DNA of 64,000 bases from Geodermatophilus dictyosporus (GCF_900115505.1 NZ_FOWQ01000007.1:124001-188000), one strand, 5' to 3'. Counted from the first letter of the stretch, positions 17,427 to 27,492 are shown. Notes: generated by a model not told the origin, from the sequence alone. Numbers and translations are program-made.

Positions 17427-18619
17427 TGCGCGAGCCGTACCTGGCCGGCAGGCTGCAGGGCTTCGGGACGACGGTGTTCGCCGAGATGAGCGCGCTCGCG
17501 GTGTCCACCGGGTCGATCAACCTCGGGCAGGGCTTCCCCGACACCCCCGGCCCGGCCGAGGTCCTCGACGTCGCCCGGGCCGCCATCGGCACCCCCGCCG
17601 ACCAGTACCCGCCCGGCCCCGGGACGCCGGAGCTGCGGGCCGCCGTCGCCGCGCACCTCGAGCGCTTCCGCGGCCTGACCTACGACCCCGACACCGAGGT
17701 GCTCGTCACCGCCGGTGCCACCGAGGCGCTCACCGCCGCGCTGCTGGCGCTCGTCGAGCCCGGCGACGAGGTGGTGCTGCTCGAGCCGATGTACGACAGC
17801 TACGCGGCCGCGGTGGCCATGGCCGGCGGCGTCGTCCGCCCGGTGCCGCTCACCCCGCCGCCGCCGGGCACCGACGGCGGGCACTGGACGTTCGACCCCG
17901 CCGACCTCCGCGCCGCGGTCACCCCGCGCGCCCGGCTGCTGCTGCTCAACTCCCCGCACAACCCCACCGGCACCGTCCTCGACCGCGCCGAGCTCGCCGA
18001 GGTGGCCGGGGTGGCGCTCGAGGCCGGGCTGCTGGTGCTCACCGACGAGGTCTACGAGCACCTGGTCTTCGGCGGCGCCGAGCACGTCTCGGCGGCCACG
18101 CTGCCGGGCATGCGCGAGCGCACGCTGGTGGTCGGTAGCGGCGGCAAGACCTTCAACACGACCGGCTGGAAGATCGGCTGGATCTGCGGCCCGGCGCCGC
18201 TGGTGGCCGCCGTCCGCACCGCCAAGCAGTTCCTCACCTACGTCAACGGCGGGCCGTTCCAGCCGGCGATCGTCGCCGGGCTCGCGCTGCCCGACGCCTT
18301 CTTCACCGGCATCGCGGCCGACCTCGAGCGGCGGCGGGACGTGCTGGTGGCGGGCCTGCGGGAGGCGGGGCTGCCGACTATCGGCCCGCAGGCGACCTAC
18401 TTCGCCACGGTCGACGTCCGCGACGTGCGTCCCGACGGCGACGGGCTGGCGTTCTGCCGCGAGCTGCCCGCGCGGGCCGGGGTGGTCGCCGTCCCCTCGG
18501 GGGTCTTCTACACGCGCGAGCACGCCGACCTGGGCCGCTCGCTGGTCCGCTTCGCCTTCTGCAAGCGCGACGAGGTGCTGACCGAGGCGGTTGCCCGGCT
18601 GGGGAGGATGTCGTCATGA
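17426..18619 (+). CDS. Class I/II pyridoxal-phosphate aminotransferase (KAT/GTK-like)
   Basis: A 397-residue fold-type I aminotransferase. Features: INLGQGFPDTPGP near residue 30, SPHNPTGTVLDR, DEVYEHLVF and the PLP lysine in GSGGKTFNTTGWKIGW. This pattern matches the kynurenine/glutamine-transaminase/YbdL group, often annotated as pyridoxal-phosphate aminotransferase or N-succinyldiaminopimelate transaminase. Its ATG overlaps the ribonuclease stop (TGATG). The next gene is an omega-amidase-like hydrolase, a pairing known for glutamine transaminase, where the keto-acid product is hydrolysed. Confidence 0.9.
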   Translation: MREPYLAGRLQGFGTTVFAEMSALAVSTGSINLGQGFPDTPGPAEVLDVARAAIGTPADQYPPGPGTPELRAAVAAHLERFRGLTYDPDTEVLVTAGATEALTAALLALVEPGDEVVLLEPMYDSYAAAVAMAGGVVRPVPLTPPPPGTDGGHWTFDPADLRAAVTPRARLLLLNSPHNPTGTVLDRAELAEVAGVALEAGLLVLTDEVYEHLVFGGAEHVSAATLPGMRERTLVVGSGGKTFNTTGWKIGWICGPAPLVAAVRTAKQFLTYVNGGPFQPAIVAGLALPDAFFTGIAADLERRRDVLVAGLREAGLPTIGPQATYFATVDVRDVRPDGDGLAFCRELPARAGVVAVPSGVFYTREHADLGRSLVRFAFCKRDEVLTEAVARLGRMSS

Positions 18620-18641
18620 GGTCCGTACCGGGAGGTCGCCC

Positions 18642-19469
<828 letters not shown>

Positions 19470-20589
19470 CCCGCTCCTGGCCCTCGACCAGCTCCGTGCG
19501 CAGCCGCACCCGCTCGACCGGCACCACCTCGACGCCCACGACCGGGCGCTCGGCGTGCAGCACGACCTCCTCCGGCAGGCCGGCGCCGACCCCGGCGCCG
19601 ACCGGAGTGCCGGCGGGAGCGCCGCCCGGGACGGGCGCGCCGGTGCCCGCGGGGGCCAGCGACTCACCGGGGACGTCGGGCGCGTCGAGGGGCACGTGCT
19701 CGACCCGGATCTCCTCGCGGCGGATCGGCACGGTCACCTGCACCTCCTCGGTGACCACGTACTTGACCAGCCGGACGCGGGTCGTGGCCACCGGCTCGGT
19801 GCCCACCCGCAGCTGCTCCTCGCTGCGCACCATCGACCCGTCGGACGCCTGCCGGGGCGGTCCGTCCGGGGCTCCGGTCCCGGCCGCGACCCCCGCCGCG
19901 GCCGGCGCGACGGCCGGCGCGACGGCCTGCGGTGCGGTCTGCGGCGGCACGGCGGCGGGTGCGCCGCCGGTCGCACCCACGGGGGCCACGCGCTGCGTCG
20001 GCGCGGCGGGTGCCGTCGCCCCGGTGTCCTGCGCGGCGGGCGGGCCGTCGGCCGGCCCGGCGCCCGCGGGGGCCAGGCCGGTGCCACCGGGCGACCAGGT
20101 GCCGGTGCCCAGGGCGGCCGCGGCGGCGTCCGGGCCGGGGCCGCCGGGGACCGGTGCGGTCAGGCCGTAGTGCTGCCGCAGCTGCGCCTCCTCGTCGGGA
20201 CCCAGGTGGTCCCCGCGCAGGTGGGGTGCGGAGCGGACCGCCTCCTTGCCCACCGGCACGCGCAGCACCCCGTCGGTGAAGGTGGCCTGCGTCGCGGGCA
20301 CGATCGAGTGGCGGGTGCCGAACAGTCCGGTGGCGACCGCCACCCAGGTGGGCGCGCCGGTCCGGTCGTCGACGAAGAAGCTCTCGACGGTGCCGATCTT
20401 CTCGCCGTCCGGACCCTGCGCGGTGCTGCCGATGGCTGCCGACAGGTCTCGCTCGCTCAACACGGTGCTCGCCTCCTCGGAACGCCCGCTCTGGCGTCGC
20501 TCGGGCGGGACAGTGCCCGCTCTGACGTGCCCCGACACCCGTCCGGCCCCTACGGTCGGTGACGGCACCCCCGGTCGGAGGAGGACGTC

Positions 20590-22218
20590 GTGGCGAGCGG
20601 ACAGCTCGAGGTGGAGCGCAAGTTCGAGGCGGGGCCGGACGTCGTCCTGCCCGACCTCACCGGCGTCGGCGGGGTCGCCGCGGTGGGGGACGTCGTCACC
20701 CACGACCTCGACGCCACGTACTGGGACACCCCCGACCTCCGCCTGGCCCGCTCCCGGGTCACGCTGCGCCGCCGCACCGGCGGCACCGACGCGGGCTGGC
20801 ACCTCAAGCTGCCCACCGCCGCCGCGGGCTCGCGCCGGGAGGTGCACGCCCCGCTCGGCGTCCGGCGCACGCAGGTGCCGCGGGCGGTGACCGAGCCCGT
20901 CACCGCCGTCCTGCGCGGCGTGCGGCCGGGGCCGGTGGCCACCCTGCGGACCACCCGGCAGGTGACGCCGCTGCTCGACGACGGCGGCCGGGTGCTGGCC
21001 GAGGTCGCCGCCGACACCGTCACCGGCACCGCCCTGGCCGCCGAGGACGGCGGGGCCGCGACGACCACGACGTGGCGGGAGGTGGAGGTCGAGCTGGTCG
21101 AGGGCGACGAGGCGCTGCTCGACGCGGTCACCGCCGCCCTGGCCGACGCGGGCATCCGGCCCTCCGACGTCCCGTCGAAGCTCTCCCGCGTCCTGGCTGA
21201 CCGGCTCGCCGCCCTGACCCCCGCGCCGGTGCGGCCGCCCGCCCCGGCGGCGGAGGACGGCGGGAGGAAGAAGAAGGGCGGGAAGGGGAAGAAGGGGAGG
21301 AGGCGCGACCCGGACGGGCCGACGGCGGCCGACGTCGTCCTCGCCGCGCTGCGCACCCAGACCCGGGCGCTGCAGACCGCCGACATCGGCGTGCGCACCG
21401 GCGACCCGGAGGGCGTCCACGACCTGCGCGTGGCCTGCCGGCGGCTGCGCAGCATCCTGGCCGCGTTCCGGCCGGTCCTCGACCGCACCGCCACCGACCC
21501 GGTCCGCGAGGAGCTGCGGTGGATCGGTGCCCAGCTCTCGGGGGCCCGGGACGGCGAGGTGGCCCTCGAGCACCTCAGGGCCGTCGTCGCCGACCAGCCG
21601 GTCGAGCTCGTCCGAGGCCCGGTGGCCGCGCGGCTGCGCTCCACCGAGGTGGCCGACGTGGAGCGCGGTCGCAAGGCCGCGACCCGGGCGCTGTCGGACC
21701 GCCGCCACCTCGCGCTGCTGGACTCCCTCGACGCGCTGCTCACCGACCCGCCGCTGGCGGGGGCCGCCGGCGAGCCCGCGCGGGCGGTGCTCACCGACGC
21801 GATCAGGCGCGCCGGCAAGCGCCTGACCGCGCGCACCGACGAGGCCCGCGAGCGCGAGGCGGTCGACCCCGGTGCCCACCAGGAGGACACCGAGCACGCC
21901 CTGCACGAGGCCCGCAAGGCCGCCAAGCGGGTCCGCTACACCGCCGAGGTCGCCGCACCGGTCCTCGGGGCGCCTGCCGAGGCGCTGGTCACCTGCACGA
22001 AGCAGGTGCAGGACGTGCTCGGCGAGGCCCAGGACACCGTGGTCACCCGCGCCTGGTGCCTGCGCCTGGCCACCGCCGCCGTGGGCGCCGGGGAGGACAC
22101 CTTCACCTACGGCCGGCTGCACGGCCTCGAGGAGGCCCGCGCCGAGCACGCCGACCAGGCGTTCTGGGCGCTCGAGCCGGGCCTGCGCGCCGCCGTCCGG
22201 GCCGCCGTGAAGGCCTGA
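20590..22218 (+). CDS. CYTH and CHAD domain fusion protein
   Basis: The N-terminal CYTH tunnel domain (1-210) opens with LEVERKFE (ExExK motif) and binds triphosphate or polyphosphate-like ligands with divalent metal. A Gly/Lys-rich linker (about 223-238, KKKGGKGKKGRRR) leads to the CHAD domain (about 245-540), a helical bundle with conserved histidines and basic residues (VHDLRVACRRLRS, LHEARKAAKRVRY). CHAD binds polyphosphate granules. The fusion suggests a polyphosphate- or triphosphate-linked role. GTG 20590 follows GGAGGAGGACGTC. 542 residues. Confidence 0.92.
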   Translation: MASGQLEVERKFEAGPDVVLPDLTGVGGVAAVGDVVTHDLDATYWDTPDLRLARSRVTLRRRTGGTDAGWHLKLPTAAAGSRREVHAPLGVRRTQVPRAVTEPVTAVLRGVRPGPVATLRTTRQVTPLLDDGGRVLAEVAADTVTGTALAAEDGGAATTTTWREVEVELVEGDEALLDAVTAALADAGIRPSDVPSKLSRVLADRLAALTPAPVRPPAPAAEDGGRKKKGGKGKKGRRRDPDGPTAADVVLAALRTQTRALQTADIGVRTGDPEGVHDLRVACRRLRSILAAFRPVLDRTATDPVREELRWIGAQLSGARDGEVALEHLRAVVADQPVELVRGPVAARLRSTEVADVERGRKAATRALSDRRHLALLDSLDALLTDPPLAGAAGEPARAVLTDAIRRAGKRLTARTDEAREREAVDPGAHQEDTEHALHEARKAAKRVRYTAEVAAPVLGAPAEALVTCTKQVQDVLGEAQDTVVTRAWCLRLATAAVGAGEDTFTYGRLHGLEEARAEHADQAFWALEPGLRAAVRAAVKA

Positions 22219-22338
22219 GCCGGGAACACCCCGGCGCGCCCGCTCGTCTCCCGTCCGGGCGCCCCGGCCCCCTGATCCGAGAACGAGGTCCTCCCACTGT
22301 CCCTGATCGGTCTGCTGGGGTTCGCGACGGTCGTCCTG

Positions 22339-23553
22339 GTGGCGGTGTCCCTGCTGCACGGCTACCTGTGGTGGCGGCTGGTCCGCAGCACCACCCGCCC
22401 GGGACGGCTGCGCCGCCGTCTCACCTGGCTCACCCTCCTCCTGGCGCTGCTGCCCGCCGTCGCGGTGCTGACGCGGCGGGACCTGTCGCTCTCGGCACAG
22501 GCCCCGCTGGCCTGGCTGGGGTTCACCTGGCTCGGCATCGCCTTCTACGCCTTCCTCGCCCTGCTGGCACTGGAACCGGTGCGCCTGGCGCTGCGCCTGC
22601 TCGACCGCCGGCGGGCACCCGCCCGTGAGCCCGTACCCGTCGGTGGCCCGGCCCCGGAGCCGCCTCCCGGGCCGGCTCCTGAGCGGGCGCCCGACGCTCC
22701 GGTGGACCCGTCCCGGCGGCTGTTCCTCGCCCGCTCCCTCGCGGCCACGGCCGGGGTGGCGGCCCTGGGCACCGCCGGCACCGGTGTGTACCTGGCCAAC
22801 TCCGCGCCCGTCGTCCGGCGGGTGCCGGTCACCCTGCCGCGGCTGGACCCGGCCCTCGACGGGCTGCGCGTCGTCACCTTCTCCGACGGCCACCTGTCGG
22901 CCACCTACGGCGGACGGCGCTTCGAGCGGCTGATCGAGATCGTCAACGCCCAGCGCCCCGACGTCGTGGCGATCGTCGGCGACCTGGTCGACGGCGAGGT
23001 CGACGAGCTGCGCGAGGAGGTCGCTCCGCTCGCCGACCTGGTCAGCGAGCAGGGCGTCTACTTCGTCACCGGCAACCACGAGTACTTCGTCGACACCCGC
23101 GCCTGGCTGCGCCACCTGCCCACCCTCGGGGTCGAGGTGCTGCGCAACGAGCGGGTGCAGGTCACCCGCGGCGGGGCGTCGTTCGACCTGGCCGGCATCG
23201 ACGACCGGACGGCCGCGCGCTCCGGCGTCCCCGGGCACGGCGCCGACCTCGACGCGGCGCTCGACGGCCGCGACGACGCCACCCCGGTGGTGCTGCTGGC
23301 CCACCAGCCGGTGCAGGTGGCGCAGGCCGCCGCCGCCGGCGTGGACCTGCAGCTGTCCGGGCACACGCACGGCGGGCAGCTGTGGCCCTTCGACTACGCG
23401 ATCCGGCTCGACCAGCCCGCCGTGGAGGGGCTGTCCCGGCACGGCGACACCCAGCTCTACGTCACCTCCGGCGCCGGTTACTGGGGCCCGCCGATGCGGA
23501 TCGGGGCCCGCCCGGAGGTCACCGTCGTCGAGCTCCGCGCCCCGACCGGGTGA
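22339..23553 (+). CDS. Membrane-anchored metallophosphoesterase (YkuE-like)
   Basis: The C-terminal 270 residues form a calcineurin-like phosphoesterase: SDGHL (DxH), GDLVDG, GNHEY, HQP and SGHTHGGQL supply both metal sites. Before it are about three membrane helices, a Pro-rich linker and another hydrophobic segment with RRLFLARSLAATAG, so the catalytic part probably faces outside. Relatives such as YkuE cleave lipid- or nucleotide-linked phosphoesters. The start is uncertain: GTG 22339 is given, but the first helix (LIGLLGFATVVLVA) extends upstream to a CTG at 22297 that has a GAACGAGG site. Confidence 0.88.
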   Translation: MAVSLLHGYLWWRLVRSTTRPGRLRRRLTWLTLLLALLPAVAVLTRRDLSLSAQAPLAWLGFTWLGIAFYAFLALLALEPVRLALRLLDRRRAPAREPVPVGGPAPEPPPGPAPERAPDAPVDPSRRLFLARSLAATAGVAALGTAGTGVYLANSAPVVRRVPVTLPRLDPALDGLRVVTFSDGHLSATYGGRRFERLIEIVNAQRPDVVAIVGDLVDGEVDELREEVAPLADLVSEQGVYFVTGNHEYFVDTRAWLRHLPTLGVEVLRNERVQVTRGGASFDLAGIDDRTAARSGVPGHGADLDAALDGRDDATPVVLLAHQPVQVAQAAAAGVDLQLSGHTHGGQLWPFDYAIRLDQPAVEGLSRHGDTQLYVTSGAGYWGPPMRIGARPEVTVVELRAPTG

Positions 23554-23560
23554 GCGCGAC

Positions 23561-23610
23561 AGACGTCTCATACGACATGACGTCCGCAGACGTCTACCTG
23601 CCCCTAGGGT
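23561..23610 (+). promoter_or_regulatory. Leaderless promoter with GACGTC repeats before the GntR gene
   Basis: A -10 box TAGGGT (23605-23610) is followed by 7 bases and then GTG 23618, so transcription should start at or next to the start codon. Upstream are three GACGTC palindromes at 23562-23567, 23579-23584 and 23589-23594; the first and third are extended to AGACGTCT. The third abuts the promoter. They are likely operators for the GntR protein itself. Confidence 0.6.
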
Positions 23611-23617
23611 GGGGGAC

Positions 23618-24358
23618 GTGACGGCGGCGACGGCAGGACCGAAGTACCTCTCGGTCCGGGAGCACCTCCGGCGCCGGGTCGCGGCGATGCCGGAGGGCGC
23701 GCTGCTGCCGCCGGAGCCCACGCTGTGCGCCGAGTACGGCGTCAGCCGGATCACCCTGCGCCGCGCCGTCGACGGCCTGGTCGCCGACGGCCACCTGGTG
23801 CGCGAGCAGGGCCGCGGCACCTACGTCACCCGCCCGGCGATCCGGCACGAGTACCGCGAGAGCTTCGTGCACCGCATCGCCGGGTGGAGCTCGGTGATGG
23901 CCGAGCAGGGCGCCCAGGTGGGCACGACGGTGCTGCAGCAGCGCGTCGTCCCGGCGTCGGCGCCCGTGGCCGCCGAGCTGGCCCTCGACGTGGCCTCCGA
24001 CGTCGTGGAGCTCGAGCGGCTGCGCAGCGTCGACGGTGCGCCCAACCACGTCGCGCACAGCTTCCTGCCCGCCGCGCGCTACCCGCGCGCCGCCGAGGAG
24101 GACTTCACCGAGGGCTCCCTCTACGACTTCCTCCGCCGCGAGTACGGCGCCGACCTCGCCCACGCGCGGATCGTCGTCGACGTCGGCACCGCCGCCCCGG
24201 ACGAGGCCGACCTGCTGCGCATCGCCGCGGGCTCGCCGCTGCTGGTCGTGCGCACCACGGTCCGCGACAACGCCGGGCACCCGCTGGTGCACAGCTTCTC
24301 CCGGCTGCGCCCCGACGTGAGCCAGGTCGAGTTCGAGGTCTCCGTCACCGGCCGCTGA
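23618..24358 (+). CDS. GntR-family regulator, HutC type (UTRA domain)
   Basis: An N-terminal winged helix (about 10-75) includes LREHLRRRV-like and CAEYGVSRITLRRAVDGL recognition segments. The C-terminal UTRA ligand domain (about 95-240) has VVELERLRSVDG and SLYDFLRREYGA, typical of the HutC subfamily that senses sugars, phosphonates or urocanate. Effector unknown. GTG 23618 is chosen because the preceding -10 box fits a leaderless transcript. The next gene is convergent and overlaps by 14 bases, so the target may be only its own gene or a distant one. Confidence 0.88.
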   Translation: MTAATAGPKYLSVREHLRRRVAAMPEGALLPPEPTLCAEYGVSRITLRRAVDGLVADGHLVREQGRGTYVTRPAIRHEYRESFVHRIAGWSSVMAEQGAQVGTTVLQQRVVPASAPVAAELALDVASDVVELERLRSVDGAPNHVAHSFLPAARYPRAAEEDFTEGSLYDFLRREYGADLAHARIVVDVGTAAPDEADLLRIAAGSPLLVVRTTVRDNAGHPLVHSFSRLRPDVSQVEFEVSVTGR

Positions 24359-25502
24359 GCGCGGGCTGCAGGTCGAGCACCATCCGCACGAAGGCGGCCC
24401 GCTCCACCGCGTGGGCCAGGAGCTCGTCGGTGACCGGTCCGCCCAGGTGGTCCAGCGGCAGGCTGGTGCAGGGGTACCGGATCAGCGCGGCGGCCACCAC
24501 GGCCCGGAGCAGCCGGTCGACCGGCACCTCGAGCCCCTCGGCGGCCAGCCCCTCCGCGTAGGCGCGGACGGCGGCGTCCAGCAGCCCGGGCACCTCGCCG
24601 GGAGCGGCGCTGCCCTCCTCGGCGCGGCCGAAGACCAGCGGGACGACGTCGAAGCCCGCCGGCGCAGGCGTGGACGTGCCCCAGTCGACCAGCACGAACG
24701 TCCCCGGCCCGGCCGCCGGGCGCAGCAGGTTCATCGGGGTGGCGTCCCCGTGCGCGGGCAGCTCCGGGACGCTCCCGAGCTCCGCGACCAGGGCGGGGAC
24801 GCGGCCGGCCAGGTCGGCCAGGTCGGTCCGCAGCGCGGCGACCTCGGCCAGCCGCATCGCCGGGTGGGACCAGGTGTCGTCGGCGGCCAGCAGCGGCAGC
24901 GCGTGGCCGCCCAGCCGGTGGGCGACGTAGTTGCCGAGGAACGAGTCGGCGGGCACGACCAGGCGCGGCTCGCACCGGCGGCGCACCGCGGCCCGGCCCA
25001 GCAGCCTCGCCGCGCGCCGCACGTCGTCGGCCGTCCAGGGCTCCCCGGTCAGCGCGACGTCCTCCAGCCACAGGGTGACCCGGTCGCCGGGGCCCTCGGC
25101 GACGTGCACGAGGTCCGGCATCCGCAGGCCCGGCGGCAGGTGGCCCGCCGTCGCGGAGGCGTAGACGTCGGCCTCGATCCGCCACGGGACCAGCGAGTCG
25201 ATGAGCTCCCGCGCCGGCGGCGGCACCTCCGGCGGCAGGCCCTCCCGGGCGCGCTGCAGCTCCTTGGCCACCAGCCGCAGCGTCACCGGCCCGTCCGCGT
25301 CGCGAGCGGTGACCGCCACCCGGGTGAGCGCGCGGGTGGTCGGGGCGGAGATGCGGTGCCGGACCGGCGTGCACGCGACGTCCTCGACGCCGAGGCCGGG
25401 CCGGCCGGTCCAGCGGCGCAGGCCGGGCAGCAGGCCGGCGACGGTGGTGCCGCCGGGGAGGCCGGTCACCGGGGACGGCGCCGGACGGGGAGAGGTCGTC
25501 AT
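24345..25502 (-). CDS. Aminoglycoside-phosphotransferase-family kinase
   Basis: A 385-residue APH/choline-kinase-like protein. The catalytic loop reads AHGDATPMN and the metal-binding Asp is in VLVDWGTSTPAP, followed by FDVVPL. The N-terminal lobe is divergent, with RLVAKELQRARE as the probable ATP-lysine segment. Substrates of such orphan phosphotransferases range from aminoglycosides to sugars and amino alcohols and cannot be read here. It is divergent from a MarR gene with a palindrome in the 60-base gap, which suggests shared control. Confidence 0.82.
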   Translation of the reverse strand: MTTSPRPAPSPVTGLPGGTTVAGLLPGLRRWTGRPGLGVEDVACTPVRHRISAPTTRALTRVAVTARDADGPVTLRLVAKELQRAREGLPPEVPPPARELIDSLVPWRIEADVYASATAGHLPPGLRMPDLVHVAEGPGDRVTLWLEDVALTGEPWTADDVRRAARLLGRAAVRRRCEPRLVVPADSFLGNYVAHRLGGHALPLLAADDTWSHPAMRLAEVAALRTDLADLAGRVPALVAELGSVPELPAHGDATPMNLLRPAAGPGTFVLVDWGTSTPAPAGFDVVPLVFGRAEEGSAAPGEVPGLLDAAVRAYAEGLAAEGLEVPVDRLLRAVVAAALIRYPCTSLPLDHLGGPVTDELLAHAVERAAFVRMVLDLQPALSGR

Positions 25503-25525
25503 GGCGGGCTCCGTGGGAGAATGGT

Positions 25526-25536
25526 CAAGCCGCTTG
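25526..25536. promoter_or_regulatory. Candidate MarR operator between divergent genes
   Basis: CAAGC-C-GCTTG is a perfect inverted repeat at the middle of the 60-base gap between the phosphotransferase (minus) and MarR (plus) starts. Its size and place suit a MarR dimer blocking both promoters. Confidence 0.5.
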
Positions 25537-25562
25537 TCTACCCGGGGAGATGGTGGGGCACC

Positions 25563-26009
25563 GTGTCCGATCCCGTCAACGGGGAACCGCTCGTCGTCGT
25601 GCTGCTCGAGCACGCGATGCACCGGGTCCGCGCCGAGCTCTACGCCCTGAGCGACGCGTCGTTCCCGGGTCTGCGGACGCGGCACTACCGGCTGCTGTCC
25701 CTCCTCCCGCCGGGGGGCGAGCGGCTGACCCGGCTGACCGCGGCCAGCGGGCTGACCAAGCAGGCGCTGGCCCAGGCGCTGGCCCCGCTGCAGGCCGGCG
25801 GCTACGTCGAGGTCGTGCCCGACCCCTCCGACCGGCGGGCCCGGCTGGTGCGGCTCACCGACCGCGGCCGGGAGGCCACCGCCGCGGTCCGCCACCGGCT
25901 GGCGGCGGTCGAGCGGGAGTGGGCCGCGCAGGTGGGGGAGGAGCGCTACGCCGTGGCCCGGGCCGTCCTCACCGACCTCGCGCCGGGGCCGGTTACGGTC
26001 GGGGAGTGA
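25563..26009 (+). CDS. MarR-family transcriptional regulator
   Basis: A 148-residue winged-helix protein. The DNA-binding part (about 40-105) reads LTRLTAASGLTKQALAQAL (recognition helix) and VEVVPDPSDRRARLVRLTDRG, the MarR wing with its conserved DxRA/RxV pattern. Helices at both ends form the dimer interface. GTG 25563 gives VSDPVNGEPL; the upstream in-frame stretch overlaps the operator and is unlikely to be translated. It is coupled by GTGA overlap to an SRPBCC gene and may control the divergent phosphotransferase. Confidence 0.88.
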   Translation: MSDPVNGEPLVVVLLEHAMHRVRAELYALSDASFPGLRTRHYRLLSLLPPGGERLTRLTAASGLTKQALAQALAPLQAGGYVEVVPDPSDRRARLVRLTDRGREATAAVRHRLAAVEREWAAQVGEERYAVARAVLTDLAPGPVTVGE

Positions 26010-26467
26010 CCACGGCCAGCGGCAGTCGGGAGGTGGCCGCCCCGCGCGGCCGCGTGTGGCGGGCGCTGGCCGTGCTCGAGCCCTACTGCGCGGTCTGCGA
26101 CGTCTCCTACGTCGTCGACGGCGCGGCGGCGGGCCCGGGCACCCGGTTCGTCTGCGTGCCCGGCCGGCTCGGCGAGGACGAGCAGCCCCGTGACGGGGCG
26201 CCGCGCGGGGAGATCGTCGAGTGGGAGCCCGAGCGGGTCGTGGCGACGCGGCTGCAGCTCACGCCCGAGACCTGGACGACCCGCATCGAGCTCGCCGACG
26301 GCGCCGCGGGCGGCACGCTGGTCACCATCACGCTGACCCACGAGCCGCGCCGGGTCCGGCTGGCCGACCGGCTCTCCCGCACGTCGATGCAGCGGGTGGT
26401 GCAGCGCACCGTCGACGGCGAGCTGGACAAGCTCCCGGCGCACGTCGAGCAGGTCGCCGCCGACTGA
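26006..26467 (+). CDS. SRPBCC-family protein (START/PYR-like)
   Basis: A 153-residue polyketide-cyclase/START-type fold: EVAAPRGRVWRALAVLE as the opening strand and helix, IVEWEPERVVATRLQL in the middle and a long C-terminal helix (RTSMQRVVQRTVDGELDKL). Such proteins bind hydrophobic ligands; many in Actinobacteria sit with a MarR or ArsR gene, as here. No catalytic residue can be named. GTG overlaps the MarR TGA (GTGA). Confidence 0.82.
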   Translation: MTTASGSREVAAPRGRVWRALAVLEPYCAVCDVSYVVDGAAAGPGTRFVCVPGRLGEDEQPRDGAPRGEIVEWEPERVVATRLQLTPETWTTRIELADGAAGGTLVTITLTHEPRRVRLADRLSRTSMQRVVQRTVDGELDKLPAHVEQVAAD

Positions 26468-26522
26468 CGGTGGCGCGGGACACGCGTCGGCGTCGGCGGC
26501 ACGGGTAGGTGCAGGGGCCGGA

Positions 26523-26545
26523 GTGCCCGGCGACCGGCCGGGCAC
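26523..26545 (+). other. Hairpin in the leader of the GlsB-like gene
   Basis: GTGCCCGGC pairs perfectly with GCCGGGCAC around GACCG. It lies after the SRPBCC stop and 25 bases before the GlsB-like GTG, so it could end the upstream transcript or shape the leader of the next. A GGGTAG sequence resembling stress-sigma -10 elements sits at 26501-26506. Confidence 0.4.
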
Positions 26546-26569
26546 CGCACCCCCTCCTGGAGGACAGTC

Positions 26570-26836
26570 GTGATCGGATTCCTCGTCGCCGGCCTGGTCA
26601 TCGGGGCCCTGGCCCGCCTCATCGTCCCGGGCCGGCAGCGCCTGGGCATCCTCGCCACCCTGGCGCTCGGCCTGGTCGGCTCGCTCATCGGCGGCCTGAT
26701 CGCCCAGTTCTTCGGCACCGGCGACATCTGGGAGCTCAACGTCCTGGGCTTCGTCCTCGCCGTGGTCGCCGCCGTGCTGCTCATCGGCGTCGCCGAGGGC
26801 GTCGCGGGCCGCTCGAACCGCTCCGTCCGGCGCTGA
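26570..26836 (+). CDS. GlsB/YeaQ/YmgE-family stress membrane protein
   Basis: An 88-residue, highly hydrophobic protein with three predicted helices: FLVAGLVIGALARLIVPG, LGILATLALGLVGSLIGGLI and a C-terminal VLGFVLAVVAAVLLIGVA. This is the transglycosylase-associated (GlsB) family; despite the name no enzyme activity is proven. Members are induced by general stress. GTG 26570 follows CTGGAGGACAGTC. Confidence 0.9.
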   Translation: MIGFLVAGLVIGALARLIVPGRQRLGILATLALGLVGSLIGGLIAQFFGTGDIWELNVLGFVLAVVAAVLLIGVAEGVAGRSNRSVRR

Positions 26837-26853
26837 CCCCGGGGGAGCCGGTC

Positions 26854-27492
26854 TCAGAGCTCGACCGACTCCCCCGGGGCCAGCCGGCTGAACGGGGTGG
26901 GCGTGCCCGGGCCGCGCTCCCCCAGCAGCCCCCCGACCACGCCCAGCCCGGTGTCGTTGAGCAGGCCGTCGTGCACGGCGAAGGCCTGGTCGGCGTCGAC
27001 CGCCCGCACGTAGTCGATCACCTCGGCCACCTTCGACCACGGCGCGTGCACCGGCAGCAGCAGCGTCGGCACCGGCGTCCCCGGGACGGTGAGCGCGTCG
27101 CCGGGGTGGAACACCTGGCCCTCGACGAGGAAGCCGACGTTGCGCACGCGGGGCAGGTCCGGGTGGATCTCCGCGTGCCACTCGCCGTGCACCTGCACCT
27201 CGAAGCCGGCGGCGGTGAGCGTGTCGCCGTCGCCCACGGCGTGCACCCGGGAAGCGAGGCCCTCGAAGAGGTGCGCGACGGACGGGTTCGTCCACACCTC
27301 CAGGGCGGGGTCGGCCTCCAGCGCCGCCCGGAGCCGGTCGGGCACCACGTGGTCGGCGTGCTCGTGCGTGACCAGCACCGCCGAGGCACCGTCGCGCACC
27401 GCGGGGTCGGTGAAGCCACCCGGGTCGACGACCAGCCGCCGGTCGCCGTCGCTGATCACGACGCAGGCGTGGCCGTGCTTCGTCAGCTCCAT
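26854..27492 (-). CDS. MBL-fold metal-dependent hydrolase (UlaG-like)
   Basis: A 212-residue metallo-beta-lactamase fold. The metal motif THEHADH (HxHxDH) is near residue 43, followed by HGEWHAEIHPD and PGDALTVPG with the bridging Asp, and PVHAPWSK near the end. The compact size and opening MELTKHGHACVVISDGDRR fit the UlaG/L-ascorbate-lactonase-like group that is widespread as orphan hydrolases. Substrate unknown. ATG 27492 follows a weak site. Confidence 0.85.
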   Translation of the reverse strand: MELTKHGHACVVISDGDRRLVVDPGGFTDPAVRDGASAVLVTHEHADHVVPDRLRAALEADPALEVWTNPSVAHLFEGLASRVHAVGDGDTLTAAGFEVQVHGEWHAEIHPDLPRVRNVGFLVEGQVFHPGDALTVPGTPVPTLLLPVHAPWSKVAEVIDYVRAVDADQAFAVHDGLLNDTGLGVVGGLLGERGPGTPTPFSRLAPGESVEL

